Part shown: piece by piece, positions 34,490-46,406 of the stretch
How positions within the stretch are numbered: position 1 is the stretch's first letter
How the letters are laid out: each line of letters opens with the position of its first letter
From: Micromonospora echinofusca
Lineage (GTDB): Bacteria; Actinomycetota; Actinomycetes; Mycobacteriales; Micromonosporaceae
Assembly: GCF_900091445.1 (NCBI RefSeq)
Contig: NZ_LT607733.1
Span: 3,928,501-3,992,500, forward strand
DNA: 64,000 bases
Direction of reading: 5' to 3'
The notes under the pieces: model-generated
The model's database searches: none
Seen by the model: only the letters and a program-made list of their open reading frames with translations
Told to the model about the DNA's origin: nothing
Position numbers and translations under genes: made by a program

Positions 34490-34647
34490 CGTCGTCCTCC
34501 TCAGCCCGTACCTCACGAAACACCGGATGTGTCGCGAGCGGTTGTCCAAACGTTCTCAATGATGCCCGGCGTCGCGGCCGCGCGGTGGGCGCCGCCAGCA
34601 CCGGGCCGCCAGGGAGCCTACCGGCAGCCGTACCCCGAACCCGGGGG

Positions 34648-35418
34648 TCAGTCACCCACGGCCTTGAACAGGGCGGCGACCTCCGCGTTGGTCAGCCGCC
34701 GCGTCCGCCCCGCGCGCAGGTCGCCCAGCCGGATCGGCCCGATGGCGGTACGCACCAGCCGGCTCACCGGGTGGCCCACCTCGCCGAGCAGCCGGCGGAC
34801 GATGTGCTTGCGCCCCTCGTGCAGGCTCAGCTCGACCTGGGCGCTGCGTCCCAGCGTGTCCACCACCCTGAAGGAGTCGACCTTCGCCGGCCCGTCCTCC
34901 AGCTCCACGCCGGCCATCAGCCGCTTGCCGAGGTTGCGCGGGATCGGTCCGGAAACCTCGCACAGGTACGTCTTCTGCACCCCGTACGACGGGTGCATCA
35001 GCTTGTGCGCGAGGGTGCCGTCGTTGGTGAGCAGCAGCAGGCCCTCGCTGTCGGCGTCGAGGCGCCCCACGTGGTAGACCCGCTGCTCCACCCGGTTGCC
35101 GAGGAAGTCGGCGAGCGCGGTGCGCCCCTTCTCGTCGGCCATGGTCGAGACGACCCCGCGGGGCTTGTTCATGGCCAGGTAGACCAGTCGGGTGTCGGCG
35201 ACGAGGCGCTCGCCGTCGACGTGGATCACGGCGGTGGCGGGGTCGACCTTGTCGCCGAGCTGGGCGACCCGGCCGTCGACGGTGACCCGGCGGCGGAAGA
35301 TCAGGTCCTCGCAGGCGCGCCGGGAGCCGACGCCGGCGGCGGCCAGCACCTTCTGCAGGCGCTCGGCCCCCTCGAAGACGGGCGCGTCGGGGCGGGGCGT
35401 GCGGTCATCGCGTGGCAT
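34648..35418 (-). CDS. rluB: 23S rRNA pseudouridine synthase, RsuA/RluB family
   Basis: The protein has 256 residues. An S4 RNA-binding domain (RLQKVLAAAGVGSRRACEDLI) precedes the catalytic domain with VGRLDADSEGLLLLTNDG, which has the catalytic Asp, and the ending EGRKHIVRRLLGEVGHPVSRLVR. The ATG at 35418 is used; a TTG 6 bp earlier is possible. It overlaps the end of scpB by 14 bp, the usual actinobacterial order scpA-scpB-rluB-cmk-der. Confidence 0.93.
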   Translation of the reverse strand: MPRDDRTPRPDAPVFEGAERLQKVLAAAGVGSRRACEDLIFRRRVTVDGRVAQLGDKVDPATAVIHVDGERLVADTRLVYLAMNKPRGVVSTMADEKGRTALADFLGNRVEQRVYHVGRLDADSEGLLLLTNDGTLAHKLMHPSYGVQKTYLCEVSGPIPRNLGKRLMAGVELEDGPAKVDSFRVVDTLGRSAQVELSLHEGRKHIVRRLLGEVGHPVSRLVRTAIGPIRLGDLRAGRTRRLTNAEVAALFKAVGD

Positions 35419-36343
35419 CGGCAAGCTCTTCTACGTCGTCGGGAAGGAACGGGGCCAGCGGCGGGAGGTCGTCGACGCTGTTCAGCCCGAGCTTCTCCAG
35501 GAACATCGTGGTGGTCCGGTAGAGGAACGCCCCGCTGTCCGGTTCGGTGCCGCACTCCTCGACCAACCCGCGGGAGACCAGGGTACGGATCACCCCGTCG
35601 CAGTTGACACCCCGGATGGCGGAGATCCGCGAGCGGGTGACGGGCTGCTTGTACGCGATCACGGCCAGTGTCTCCAGCGCGGCCTGGGTCAGCCGCACGG
35701 ACTGCCCGTCCAGTACGAACCGTTCCACGTAGGTGGCGTATTCCGGCCGGGTGTAGAGACGCCAGCCACCCGCGGCCCGGCGCAGCTCGAAGCCGTGCCC
35801 GGCGGCCGTGTAGCCGGCGGCGATCTCGTCCAGCATCGGCCCGATCCGCTCGGCGGGCTGCTCCAGCACCTGGGCGAGGATCAGCTCGCTGACCGGCTCG
35901 TCCACCACCAGCAGGATCGCCTCCAGGGCCCCGCGCAGCTCCGCGTCGTCGAGTTCCGGGGGCGGCTCGGGCGCCGGCGCCCCCCGCCGCCGCCCCGCAG
36001 CACCCTTCGCCGATGAGCCCCGACCGCCCCTACCCTCCCTGCCCCCCGTCTCCCCGAACCCGCCGCTCTCCCCCGACCCGCGGCCCTCCTCGGCCCCGCC
36101 CGTCCCCCCGGACCCGCCGCCCTCCCCGAACCCGCCGGCCGCCCCAGGCGCGGCTACCGCCGCAGACTCCGCCGCCTCCTCAGGATCTCCCGAGATCTTG
36201 GTAGGTTCAGGCCCCTCGGGGGGCGCGGAGTTACCAAGATCTTCGGTTTCGGGAGCTGCGGAGGGGGCCGTGGGGCGCTGCCAGGGCGGCACCCAGGCGG
36301 CGGCCTGGTCGGCCAGGGAGTCCCGACGCTCGTCGCTGCTCAT
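35405..36343 (-). CDS. scpB: segregation and condensation protein B
   Basis: The protein has 312 residues. The C-terminal 190 are the ScpB winged-helix pair (ALEAILLVVDEPVSELILAQVLEQ; AALETLAVIAYKQPVTRSRISAIRG; RGLVEE). The first 120 are a disordered Gly/Glu/Pro-rich extension unique to such actinobacterial versions. It partners ScpA and SMC in chromosome condensation. The ATG overlaps the scpA stop (ATGA). Confidence 0.95.
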   Translation of the reverse strand: MSSDERRDSLADQAAAWVPPWQRPTAPSAAPETEDLGNSAPPEGPEPTKISGDPEEAAESAAVAAPGAAGGFGEGGGSGGTGGAEEGRGSGESGGFGETGGREGRGGRGSSAKGAAGRRRGAPAPEPPPELDDAELRGALEAILLVVDEPVSELILAQVLEQPAERIGPMLDEIAAGYTAAGHGFELRRAAGGWRLYTRPEYATYVERFVLDGQSVRLTQAALETLAVIAYKQPVTRSRISAIRGVNCDGVIRTLVSRGLVEECGTEPDSGAFLYRTTTMFLEKLGLNSVDDLPPLAPFLPDDVEELADATR

Positions 36344-37443
36344 CCCGCTCGCTCCTCCGTCGTCGCCGTCCCGTTCCCGTCCGCCGCCACACCCGACACC
36401 GAGCCGGTATGCGCCACGGCCGAGCCGGTGTCGTCCGCCGCCACATCTGCCACCGCGGCTGAGCCGATCTCGTCCGCCACGCCGTCCGGCACCGGCCGCC
36501 GCTCGGCCGACGCCGCCGGCAGCGGGCCGGAGCCCGCCGGCTCGGCCGGGGTGCCCGCGTACTCGTCGACGTGCAGGTCGGAGCCGCCCTCGGCGGGGCC
36601 GGTCCAGCGTACGGTCAGCTCCTCCAGCGCCTGCTCCTGGACGAACGCGACCAGGCCCTCCCGGTAGAGCTCCAGCAGCGCCAGGAACCGGGCCACCACC
36701 TCCAGGGTGGCCTCGCAGTCGGCGCAGAGGAGCGAGAAGGTGGCCGTGCCGGCCCGGCGCAGCCGCTCGGCGAGGATGCCCGCGTGCTCGCGGACGCTGA
36801 CCCGCACCATGTGCACGTGGGCGACGGACACCTCCGGCACCGGCTTCGGCGTCATCGCCCTGACCGCCAGCTTCAGCAGCCGCTGCGGGCCGATGCCGAG
36901 GACCAGGTCGGGCAGTGCCTCGGCGTAGCGGGGCTCCAGGGTCACCGCGCGGGGGTAGCGCCGGCCGCCGACCTCCTCCAGCGCGGCGATGTGCGCCGCC
37001 GCCTCCTTGTACGCCTTGTACTGCAACAGCCGGGCGAAGAGCAGGTCCCGCGCCTCCAGCAGCGCGAGGTCCTCCTCGTCCTCGACCTCGGCGGCAGGCA
37101 GCAGCCGGGCCGCCTTCAGGTCGAGCAGCGTCGCGGCGATGAGTAGGAACTCGCTGGCCTCGTCCAGGTCCCACTGGTCGCCCATCGCGCGGATGTAGGC
37201 GATGAACTCGTCGGTGACCCGGTGCAGGGCCACCTCGGTCACGTCGAGCTTGTGCTTGCCGATCAGTTGGAGCAGCAGGTCGAACGGGCCGGTGAAGTTC
37301 GCCAGCCGGACGGTGAACCCGCCGCTCTCCGCCGCCGTCCCGGGCACGCCGGCCGGGTCCGTCGGCACCTCGGCGAGGGCCTCGGCGGCCCGTACGGGGG
37401 GCTGCTCCGGCATCGTCGGAGGGTCGAGGGGCGGCGCGGTCAC
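36340..37443 (-). CDS. scpA: segregation and condensation protein A
   Basis: The protein has 367 residues from GTG at 37443; an ATG 10 codons later is an alternative and neither has a clear ribosome-binding site. FTVRLANFTGPFDLLLQLI and HKLDVTEVALHRVTDEF are the kleisin N-domain that binds SMC, and FLALLELYREGLVAFVQEQ the C-terminal winged helix. A low-complexity tail of about 70 residues follows. It sits just after the parA-like gene. Confidence 0.95.
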   Translation of the reverse strand: MTAPPLDPPTMPEQPPVRAAEALAEVPTDPAGVPGTAAESGGFTVRLANFTGPFDLLLQLIGKHKLDVTEVALHRVTDEFIAYIRAMGDQWDLDEASEFLLIAATLLDLKAARLLPAAEVEDEEDLALLEARDLLFARLLQYKAYKEAAAHIAALEEVGGRRYPRAVTLEPRYAEALPDLVLGIGPQRLLKLAVRAMTPKPVPEVSVAHVHMVRVSVREHAGILAERLRRAGTATFSLLCADCEATLEVVARFLALLELYREGLVAFVQEQALEELTVRWTGPAEGGSDLHVDEYAGTPAEPAGSGPLPAASAERRPVPDGVADEIGSAAVADVAADDTGSAVAHTGSVSGVAADGNGTATTEERAG

Positions 37444-37496
37444 CGGAAGACCGTAGTCCACGCCCCGGGCGACCCGGCGCGAAGGTGCATCCCGGC

Positions 37497-38420
37497 CTAC
37501 CGCTCGGCCTGGGCGGCGATCACCTCGCGGGCCAGCTGGCGGTAGTTGCGGGCACCGGACGAGGCCGGGTCGAGCGTGGTGATCGGGGCACCGGCGACGG
37601 TGGACTCGGGGAACTTGACGGTCTTGGTGATCACCGTCTGGTAGACCTTGTCGCCGAACGCCTCCACCACCCGTTGGAGCACCTGACGGCAGTGGGTGGT
37701 GCGGCTGTCGTACATGGTCGCGAGGATGCCCTCGAGTTCCAGGTCGAAGTTGAGTCGCTCGCGCACCTTGTCGATGGTGTCCAGCAGCAGCGCCACGCCG
37801 CGCAGGCTGAAGAACTCGCACTCCAGCGGGATGAGCACGCCGTGCGCCACGGTCAGCGCGTTGATCGCCAGCAGGCCCAGCGAGGGCTGGCAGTCGATCA
37901 GGATGTAGTCGTACTCCTTGCGGATCGTGCGCAGCACCCGGGCCAGGGCCATCTCCCGGGCGACCTCGTTGACGAGCTGGATCTCGGCCGCGGAGAGGTC
38001 GATGTTGGCCGGCAGCAGGTGCAGCCCCGCCACGTCGGTCTTGATCAGGACGTCCTCGGCGGTGACGTCGTCCTGCATGAGCAGGTTGTAGACCGACAGG
38101 TCGAGGTTGTGCGGGTTGACCCCCAGCCCGACCGAGAGGGCGCCCTGCGGGTCGAAGTCGACGAGCAGCACCTTGCGGCCGTACTCGGCCAGCGCGGCGC
38201 CCAGGTTGATGGTCGTGGTGGTCTTGCCCACGCCACCCTTCTGGTTGGCCATCGCGATGATCCGGGCCGGGCCGTGCCGGTCGGTCGGCATCGGCTCGGG
38301 AATCGGCTTGCGCATCGTGTACGCCGCTGGATCCGCCGGACCCAGATCCGCCCCGAGCGTGGCCTGCTGCTCGCGGAGCTCCGACGTCCAGGTCTCGGCA
38401 CGGTCACCGTTGCCAGCCAT
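37497..38420 (-). CDS. ParA/Soj-family ATPase
   Basis: The protein has 307 residues with deviant Walker A IAMANQKGGVGKTTTTINLG, Walker A' LLVDFDPQGALSVGLG and DYILIDCQPSLGLL. No ParB gene is adjacent; this is the ParA paralogue commonly found upstream of scpAB, possibly acting in chromosome organisation rather than oriC partition. The ATG at 38420 begins a 50-residue extension before the ATPase core. Confidence 0.92.
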   Translation of the reverse strand: MAGNGDRAETWTSELREQQATLGADLGPADPAAYTMRKPIPEPMPTDRHGPARIIAMANQKGGVGKTTTTINLGAALAEYGRKVLLVDFDPQGALSVGLGVNPHNLDLSVYNLLMQDDVTAEDVLIKTDVAGLHLLPANIDLSAAEIQLVNEVAREMALARVLRTIRKEYDYILIDCQPSLGLLAINALTVAHGVLIPLECEFFSLRGVALLLDTIDKVRERLNFDLELEGILATMYDSRTTHCRQVLQRVVEAFGDKVYQTVITKTVKFPESTVAGAPITTLDPASSGARNYRQLAREVIAAQAER

Positions 38421-38731
38421 GTGCTCGTTGCCCCCTCCCGACGACCACCCGGCGTCGGAGCCGTCCGACGTCCTTCGCGGCGCCGCTGCGCACCCCGGTC
38501 TGCATCACCATCGCCCCAGGAGGTCCGCGCCGATGCCGACTGTACGCCACCGCCCGGCGGGCCGGTCGCACCCGCTCGGCGTGTCGCCGCCCCGCCGACC
38601 AGGCCAGCCACCGGCGACGTCCTCCGCGCACCGCCCCGTGCACCGTCGCGCCACCCGTGCCGGCCGACGGCGGCCACCCCTGGTGGGCCGCCCGGCGGTC
38701 GATCCCGCGCCCGGGCCGGGGCCGGGCGGGG
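38421..38731. other. intergenic stretch between xerD and the parA-like gene
   Basis: About 310 bp of very GC-rich DNA without a credible frame or clear hairpin. It presumably holds the promoter of the parA-scp-der transcript. Confidence 0.5.
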
Positions 38732-39691
38732 TCAACCCCGAGCCCGGGGGTGGGCGGTGGCGTACACCTCGCGCAGCCGCTCGACGGTGACGAGGGTGTA
38801 GACCTGGGTGGTGGTGACCGAGGCGTGACCGAGCAGTTCCTGCACCACCCGCACGTCCGCGCCCCCGTCGAGCAGGTGGGTGGCGTAGGAGTGGCGCAGG
38901 GTGTGCGGGGAGACCGCCTCCGCGCCGTCCACCGGCAGCCCCGCCCGCTCGGCGGCGCGGCGCAGGATGGTCCAGGCGCCCTGCCGGGTCAGCGCGCCGC
39001 CGCGGGCGTTGAGGAAGACCGCCGGGGTGCCGCGGCCCGCGGCGGCCAGAGCGGGCCGGGCCCGCACCAGCCAGGCCCGCACCGCCTCGACCGCGTACCC
39101 GCCGATCGGGACGAGCCGGGTGCGGCCGCCCTTGCCGCGCAGCAGCACGGTGCCCTCGTCGACGTCCAGGTCGTCCACGGCGGCGCCGACCGCCTCGGAG
39201 ATCCGCGCCCCGGTGCCGTACAGGAACTCCAGCAGCGCCCGGTCGCGCAGCGCGAGCGGCGCACCGTCGCCGGCGGCGGTCACCGAGCCGGCGGTCTCCA
39301 GTAGCCGCACCACGGCGTCGACCGGCAGCGCGCGGGGCAGCCGGCGCGGCGGCGTGGGCGGGCGGACGTCCCGGCTCGGGTCGGCGCCGGCCAGCCCCTC
39401 GCGCAGCGCGAACCGGTGCAGTCCGCGCACGGCGCTGGCGGCCCGCGCGGCGGAGGAGACCGCGAGGGGTGGGTGCTCGTCGTCGCCGGCCCGCAGCCGG
39501 GCCAGGTGCGCCTCGACCTGCCCCGCGCCGACGGCGGCCAGGTCCGGCACGCCGGCCGCCGCCAGGGTGCCCAGGTAGCGCTCCAGGTCGCGCCGGTACG
39601 ACGAGAGGGTGTTCTCCGACAGTCCCCGCTCGACGGTGAGGTGGTCGAGGTAGCCGCGCACGGCACGGCGCAGGGCCGGCGCGGGCTGCAC
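38732..39691 (-). CDS. xerD: tyrosine recombinase XerD
   Basis: The protein has 319 residues. N-terminal SAM-like domain ([23 protein letters not shown]), catalytic R in [37 protein letters not shown] with Hxx[15 protein letters not shown] with the His/Trp position and nucleophile Tyr. It resolves chromosome dimers at dif. GTG at 39691 is chosen; a CTG at 39724 with GAGGGG 8 nt before it is a possible true start. It lies 44 bp after the ald stop. Confidence 0.93.
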   Translation of the reverse strand: MQPAPALRRAVRGYLDHLTVERGLSENTLSSYRRDLERYLGTLAAAGVPDLAAVGAGQVEAHLARLRAGDDEHPPLAVSSAARAASAVRGLHRFALREGLAGADPSRDVRPPTPPRRLPRALPVDAVVRLLETAGSVTAAGDGAPLALRDRALLEFLYGTGARISEAVGAAVDDLDVDEGTVLLRGKGGRTRLVPIGGYAVEAVRAWLVRARPALAAAGRGTPAVFLNARGGALTRQGAWTILRRAAERAGLPVDGAEAVSPHTLRHSYATHLLDGGADVRVVQELLGHASVTTTQVYTLVTVERLREVYATAHPRARG

Positions 39692-39735
39692 GCCCGCGCC
39701 GGCCCCGTCCGCTGTGCCGGTCAGTCCGCCACCCC

Positions 39736-40851
39736 TCAGGCCAGCGCGTCGGCCAACGCGAGGCTCGGCATGCCGTGCGCCTCGGCGACCGGGCCGTAGG
39801 TGACCTGGCCGTCGTGGGTGTTCAGGCCCAGCGCCAGCGCCGGGTCGCGGCGCAGCGCCTCGCGCCAGCCGTGGTTGGCCAGCTCCAGGGCGTACGGCAG
39901 GGTGACGTTGGTCAGCGCGTAGGTGCTGGTGTGCGGCACCGCGCCCGGCATGTTCGCCACGCAGTAGAAGATCGAGTCGTGCACCTGGTAGGTCGGCTCG
40001 GCGTGCGTGGTGGGACGCGAGTCCTCGAAGCAGCCGCCCTGGTCGATGGAGATGTCGACCAGCACGCTGCCGGGCTTCATCCGGGAGACCAGCTCGTTGG
40101 AGATCAGGGTCGGGGCCTTCGCGCCGGGCACCAGCACCGCGCCGATGACCAGGTCCGCGTCCAGCACGGCCCGCTCGATCTCGTACGCGTTGGAGGCCAC
40201 CGTCTGGAGGTGGCCCCGGTAGATGGCGTCGGCCTGGCGCAGGCGGGCCACGTTCTTGTCCAGCAGCAGCACCTCGGCCTGCAGGCCCAGTGCGATCGCG
40301 GCGGCGTTCATGCCGGAGACGCCGGCGCCGATGACCACGGTCTTCGCTGCGTAGACGCCGGAGACGCCGCCCATCAGGATGCCGCGCCCGCCGCCCTGCC
40401 GCTGGAGGTGGTAGGCGCCCACCTGCGGGGCGAGCCGGCCGGCCACCTCGGACATCGGGGCGAGCAGCGGCAGCGACCGGTCGGGCAGCTCGACGGTCTC
40501 GTACGCGATGCCGGTGACCTTGCGGTCGACGAGCGCGTCGGTGCACGTCTTCGAGGCGGCCAGGTGCAGGTAGGTGAAGAGCACCTGCCCCTCGCGCATC
40601 CGGTGGTACTCCTCGGCGATGGGCTCCTTGACCTTGAGCACCAGCTCGGCGGTCTCCCACACCTCGTCGGCGGTGGCCAGGATCTTGGCCCCGGCGGCGG
40701 CGAACTCGTCGTCGCCGATGCTGGATCCGACGCCGGCGCCGGACTCGACGAAGACCTGGTGGCCGCTGCGGACGAACTCGTTCACGCCCGCCGGCGTGAT
40801 CGCCACGCGGTACTCGTGGTTCTTGACCTCGCGGGGGATTCCGACCTTCAC
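39736..40851 (-). CDS. ald: alanine dehydrogenase
   Basis: The protein has 371 residues starting at GTG ([20 protein letters not shown], the family N-terminal signature) with AGAGAGG upstream. The NAD-binding motif [30 protein letters not shown] and the late [19 protein letters not shown] are diagnostic. It interconverts L-alanine and pyruvate with NAD. No AsnC-type regulator is next to it. The 290 bp before it are shared with the divergent TM2 gene. Confidence 0.97.
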   Translation of the reverse strand: MKVGIPREVKNHEYRVAITPAGVNEFVRSGHQVFVESGAGVGSSIGDDEFAAAGAKILATADEVWETAELVLKVKEPIAEEYHRMREGQVLFTYLHLAASKTCTDALVDRKVTGIAYETVELPDRSLPLLAPMSEVAGRLAPQVGAYHLQRQGGGRGILMGGVSGVYAAKTVVIGAGVSGMNAAAIALGLQAEVLLLDKNVARLRQADAIYRGHLQTVASNAYEIERAVLDADLVIGAVLVPGAKAPTLISNELVSRMKPGSVLVDISIDQGGCFEDSRPTTHAEPTYQVHDSIFYCVANMPGAVPHTSTYALTNVTLPYALELANHGWREALRRDPALALGLNTHDGQVTYGPVAEAHGMPSLALADALA

Positions 40852-41143
40852 GATGCAGACACCTCTCTTCGGGGCTGCGCTCCCCCGACTGCGCGGTGCC
40901 ACGGCGGCCCCTTTGCCACCGCGGTCCACCGGTCCCGCCGGCGGCAGTCTAGGCGCGTCGGCGCCGCCGCCGAGGCAGCACAGTGACATCCGGTGCCGGC
41001 ACACGCTGACGATGTGTCAGGCGTGGACGGGGCCGGCGGCGGGACCCGCACCTCAGCCGTCAGGACAGTGTTCATCCATTATCGTCCCACTCTTCGGGTG
41101 CCGCTGCGGACAGGAGACCAGTGGATCACTAGGGTGTCGCCTC

Positions 41144-41419
41144 ATGACCACACCTCCTTACCAGCCCGGCTACCCCAACCAGCCCGGGTACCCGTCGGGC
41201 GTCTCCGACAAGAGCAAGGTCGTCGCGGGCGTCCTGCAGATCGTGCTCGGCACCTTCGGCATCGGCCGCTTCTACATGGGCGACACCAAGACCGGCGTCA
41301 TCCAGCTCATCGTGTCCCTCGTGACGTGCGGTATCGGCGGCATCTGGGGCTTCGTCGACGGCATCCTGATCCTGATCAACGGTGGCGTCGACGGGCAGGG
41401 CCGGCCGCTGCGCGACTGA
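41144..41419 (+). CDS. TM2-domain membrane protein
   Basis: The protein has 91 residues. After a Pro/Tyr/Gly-rich cytosolic start (PPYQPGYPNQPGYPSG), the TM2 domain gives two membrane helices (VAGVLQIVLGTFGIGRFYMGD and VIQLIVSLVTCGIGGIWGFVDGIL) separated by the conserved GRFYMGD turn. Function unknown. It is alone on the plus strand in this region. Confidence 0.92.
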   Translation: MTTPPYQPGYPNQPGYPSGVSDKSKVVAGVLQIVLGTFGIGRFYMGDTKTGVIQLIVSLVTCGIGGIWGFVDGILILINGGVDGQGRPLRD

Positions 41420-41435
41420 CCGACCCGGAACGACG

Positions 41436-41469
41436 AAAGGGGCCGTGCGGCGTACCGCACGGCCCCTTC
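41436..41469. terminator. bidirectional terminator
   Basis: A perfect 14-bp stem (AAGGGGCCGTGCGG/CCGCACGGCCCCTT) with a 4-nt loop sits between the convergent TM2 and Nudix genes and can serve both. Confidence 0.88.
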
Positions 41470-41487
41470 ACGTTCTCCGCCCCCGGC

Positions 41488-43937
<2,450 letters not shown>

Positions 43938-44039
43938 TCAGCCAAGTGATCACGCGATCCACGGGATTCCACGGTAACACCTCTCCCGGCCCGCCCGCCG
44001 GGCGCACCCGTTGCGGGCCGTGGCGCGTCCCGATCCGGG

Positions 44040-46406
44040 TCAGGAGGCGGTGACCTCGGTCGATGACCGTCCGGCCGGCGCGCGCTCCCCGGCGGCGGTG
44101 CCGGCCGTCGGCCCCTGCGCCCCGGTGTCCGGGCCCGGCGACCGCGGGGCCGGGGGCGTCGGCGCCGCGGTCGGTTCCGCGCCCCGATCCGGGGTACGGG
44201 TGCCCGCCCCCGCGCCGGTCGGGGTCGGGAGGTCCGGTCCGCCGCCGCTGTCGCCGCCCGACCCGTCGCCCGTCCCGCCGGGCCCCTCGTCGCGCTGCCG
44301 GCCCGCGTCGGGCAGCGTGCGGTCGGTGGAGTGGTCGAGCACCCGCAGCGCGGCCAGCGCCGCCATCGGCACCACCACGGCCGCGGCCGCGCCGGCGACG
44401 TCCAGGGCGTCGCCGCCCAGCACCCCGCCGGTCACCGCGGCGACGGCGGTGCCGGCCATCGCCGCCCGCATCGCCGGGTAGATGCCGAACAGCCGCATCA
44501 GCCCGCCCCACGGCTGGAGCAGGGCGAACCAGACCAGCAGGGCGCCGGCCAGGGCCAGTACGGTAAGCGGGCTGTTGACCAGCGTCTCGAAGTTCGCCGT
44601 GCTGGAACGGTGCACGGTGAGCCCGCCGGTGCCGTCGCCGACGGCGGCCAGGAAACGGCCGAGGCTGCCCCGCTCGGCGGCCGGCCGGCGCAGGTCGAGC
44701 ACCGCGAAGCCGATGGTCAACGCCAGCCCGGCCATGGTGGCCCAGGCCAGCCGGCTGATCGTCAGCCACCCGCCGGCGCTGATCGCGGCGGCGACGCTCA
44801 ACCCCGCGGTCAGCGCGATCGCGCCGATCGGGTCGGCCCCCAGGTACGGGCTGCCGACGACCAGTACGGCGGCCCCGCCGACGGCCACCATCACGGGCGG
44901 CCGCCACGACCGGCGGACCCGCTGGGCCAGCCACCCCGCGCTGAGCAGGGCGCCGGCCAGGAACACGCCGAGACCGACGGTGCCCAGCCCGGCGTACCGG
45001 CCGCCCTCCAGGGCCGAGTAGCCGACCACCCCGTTGAGCTGGAGGCGGGCGCCGGTGAGCACGTCCATGCCGACGGTCAGCGTGGTCAGGCCGGCCACCG
45101 CACCGAGCGGGCCGAGGGTCGCCGCGTGCCCCGGCGCGAGCCGGACCACGGCGGTCCCGGCGACCAGCAGCGCCACGGTCACCCCGGCGAAGTACACGCC
45201 CGCGTGGTCACCGCGCCACCAGGGCACGGCGTCGGCGAGCAGGGCGGCCGGAACGGCGAGGGCCGCCGCGATCAGCAGCAGCTCCACGACCGCCACCACG
45301 CGTGGCGACACCGGCTCCGGGCCGTACGGGCCGGCGTGCCGGCGGGCCCGGCGCAGCAGCGGCAGCACCGCCACGGCAAGCAGCACCTGGGCGCCGGCGA
45401 GCAGGGTGAAGAACCAGTCCGCCACCCGACGCTGGGCGGCGGCCTCCCGGTCGGCGTCGGCGGGCGCGGCGATCGCGGCGGCGAGGTCCGCCGGTCGCCC
45501 GCCGACCGACTCTGCCGGCCGGCCGAGGAAGAGCCGCTCCGGCATCGGCCGGCCCAGTGCGGTGAGCGCGGTCGGCGCGAGGTCGACCAGTTGCAGGTAG
45601 CCCTCGCGGCCGGTGCTGGCGGAGGTGAGCCACCCGCGTTCCCAGCCCGGCCCGTCGGCGACGGCCACGTGCAGCCGCGACGGCGCCTCGGTGTCGGACA
45701 CCCCGGCGACGAGCACCAGCGAGCGGGGCGGCCGGGCGGCCAGCACCCGGGCCAGGCGGGCGTCGGCCGCGCGCGCGGCCGCGGCCCGGGCCACCGGGTC
45801 CTCGCCGGCCACCGTGCCCAGGTCGACGATGCTCAGCACGCAGGAGCCGAGCAGGCCCGCCGGGTCGGCGGGCAGGGCCGGCGCGTACCGGTCGACGCGG
45901 CCGAACGGCCGGGCCGCCGCGACGGCCGCGCCCGGCCCGACCGCCACCGAGCAGCGCACCGACTCCGACAGCGCGCCGGGCACCGTGCCCCAGGGCAGCC
46001 GCTCCTGGTTGTGCAGGACGACGCTCTCCTGGTCGGGCAGGTTCGCGCCGATGCCGTCGGGCTGCTCGACCGTCACCTGCGCCGGCGGGCAGCCCCCCGA
46101 CTGACGACTGCCGTTCCAGGCGGCGTAGCTGCCCGCGCCGAGCGTCAGCCAGCCGTCCACTGGGCAGGTGGGCCGGTGCGCGGAGCGGACCGACAGGGAG
46201 CCGATCGAGCCGTCCTGGGCCATCCGCCACAGCGTCGGCGTGGTCTGCGGGTCGACGTCCTCCCAGCGCAGTCCCGCCACCCCGGCGAGCACCACGAAGT
46301 CGGCGGTGCGCCCCGGCGCCTCCCGGTCGGGGCGGGCGGTCAGCGCGGTGATGCCCAGCGCCACGACCACGAGGGTCAGCAGGATCGGGGCGATTCTGCG
46401 CCGCAT
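44040..46406 (-). CDS. large membrane protein with alkaline-phosphatase-like outer domain
   Basis: The protein has 788 residues. A single N-terminal helix, then about 310 outer residues that resemble an alkaline-phosphatase/arylsulfatase-like fold (VVLAGVAGLRWEDVDPQTTPTLWRMAQDG; GYLQLVDLAPTALTALG), then 10-12 membrane segments and a Gly/Pro/Thr-rich tail of about 90 residues. The metal site looks incomplete, so catalysis is uncertain. It is coupled by TGATG to the GT4 gene upstream and sits in the murJ block, suggesting an envelope role. Confidence 0.75.
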   Translation of the reverse strand: MRRRIAPILLTLVVVALGITALTARPDREAPGRTADFVVLAGVAGLRWEDVDPQTTPTLWRMAQDGSIGSLSVRSAHRPTCPVDGWLTLGAGSYAAWNGSRQSGGCPPAQVTVEQPDGIGANLPDQESVVLHNQERLPWGTVPGALSESVRCSVAVGPGAAVAAARPFGRVDRYAPALPADPAGLLGSCVLSIVDLGTVAGEDPVARAAAARAADARLARVLAARPPRSLVLVAGVSDTEAPSRLHVAVADGPGWERGWLTSASTGREGYLQLVDLAPTALTALGRPMPERLFLGRPAESVGGRPADLAAAIAAPADADREAAAQRRVADWFFTLLAGAQVLLAVAVLPLLRRARRHAGPYGPEPVSPRVVAVVELLLIAAALAVPAALLADAVPWWRGDHAGVYFAGVTVALLVAGTAVVRLAPGHAATLGPLGAVAGLTTLTVGMDVLTGARLQLNGVVGYSALEGGRYAGLGTVGLGVFLAGALLSAGWLAQRVRRSWRPPVMVAVGGAAVLVVGSPYLGADPIGAIALTAGLSVAAAISAGGWLTISRLAWATMAGLALTIGFAVLDLRRPAAERGSLGRFLAAVGDGTGGLTVHRSSTANFETLVNSPLTVLALAGALLVWFALLQPWGGLMRLFGIYPAMRAAMAGTAVAAVTGGVLGGDALDVAGAAAAVVVPMAALAALRVLDHSTDRTLPDAGRQRDEGPGGTGDGSGGDSGGGPDLPTPTGAGAGTRTPDRGAEPTAAPTPPAPRSPGPDTGAQGPTAGTAAGERAPAGRSSTEVTAS

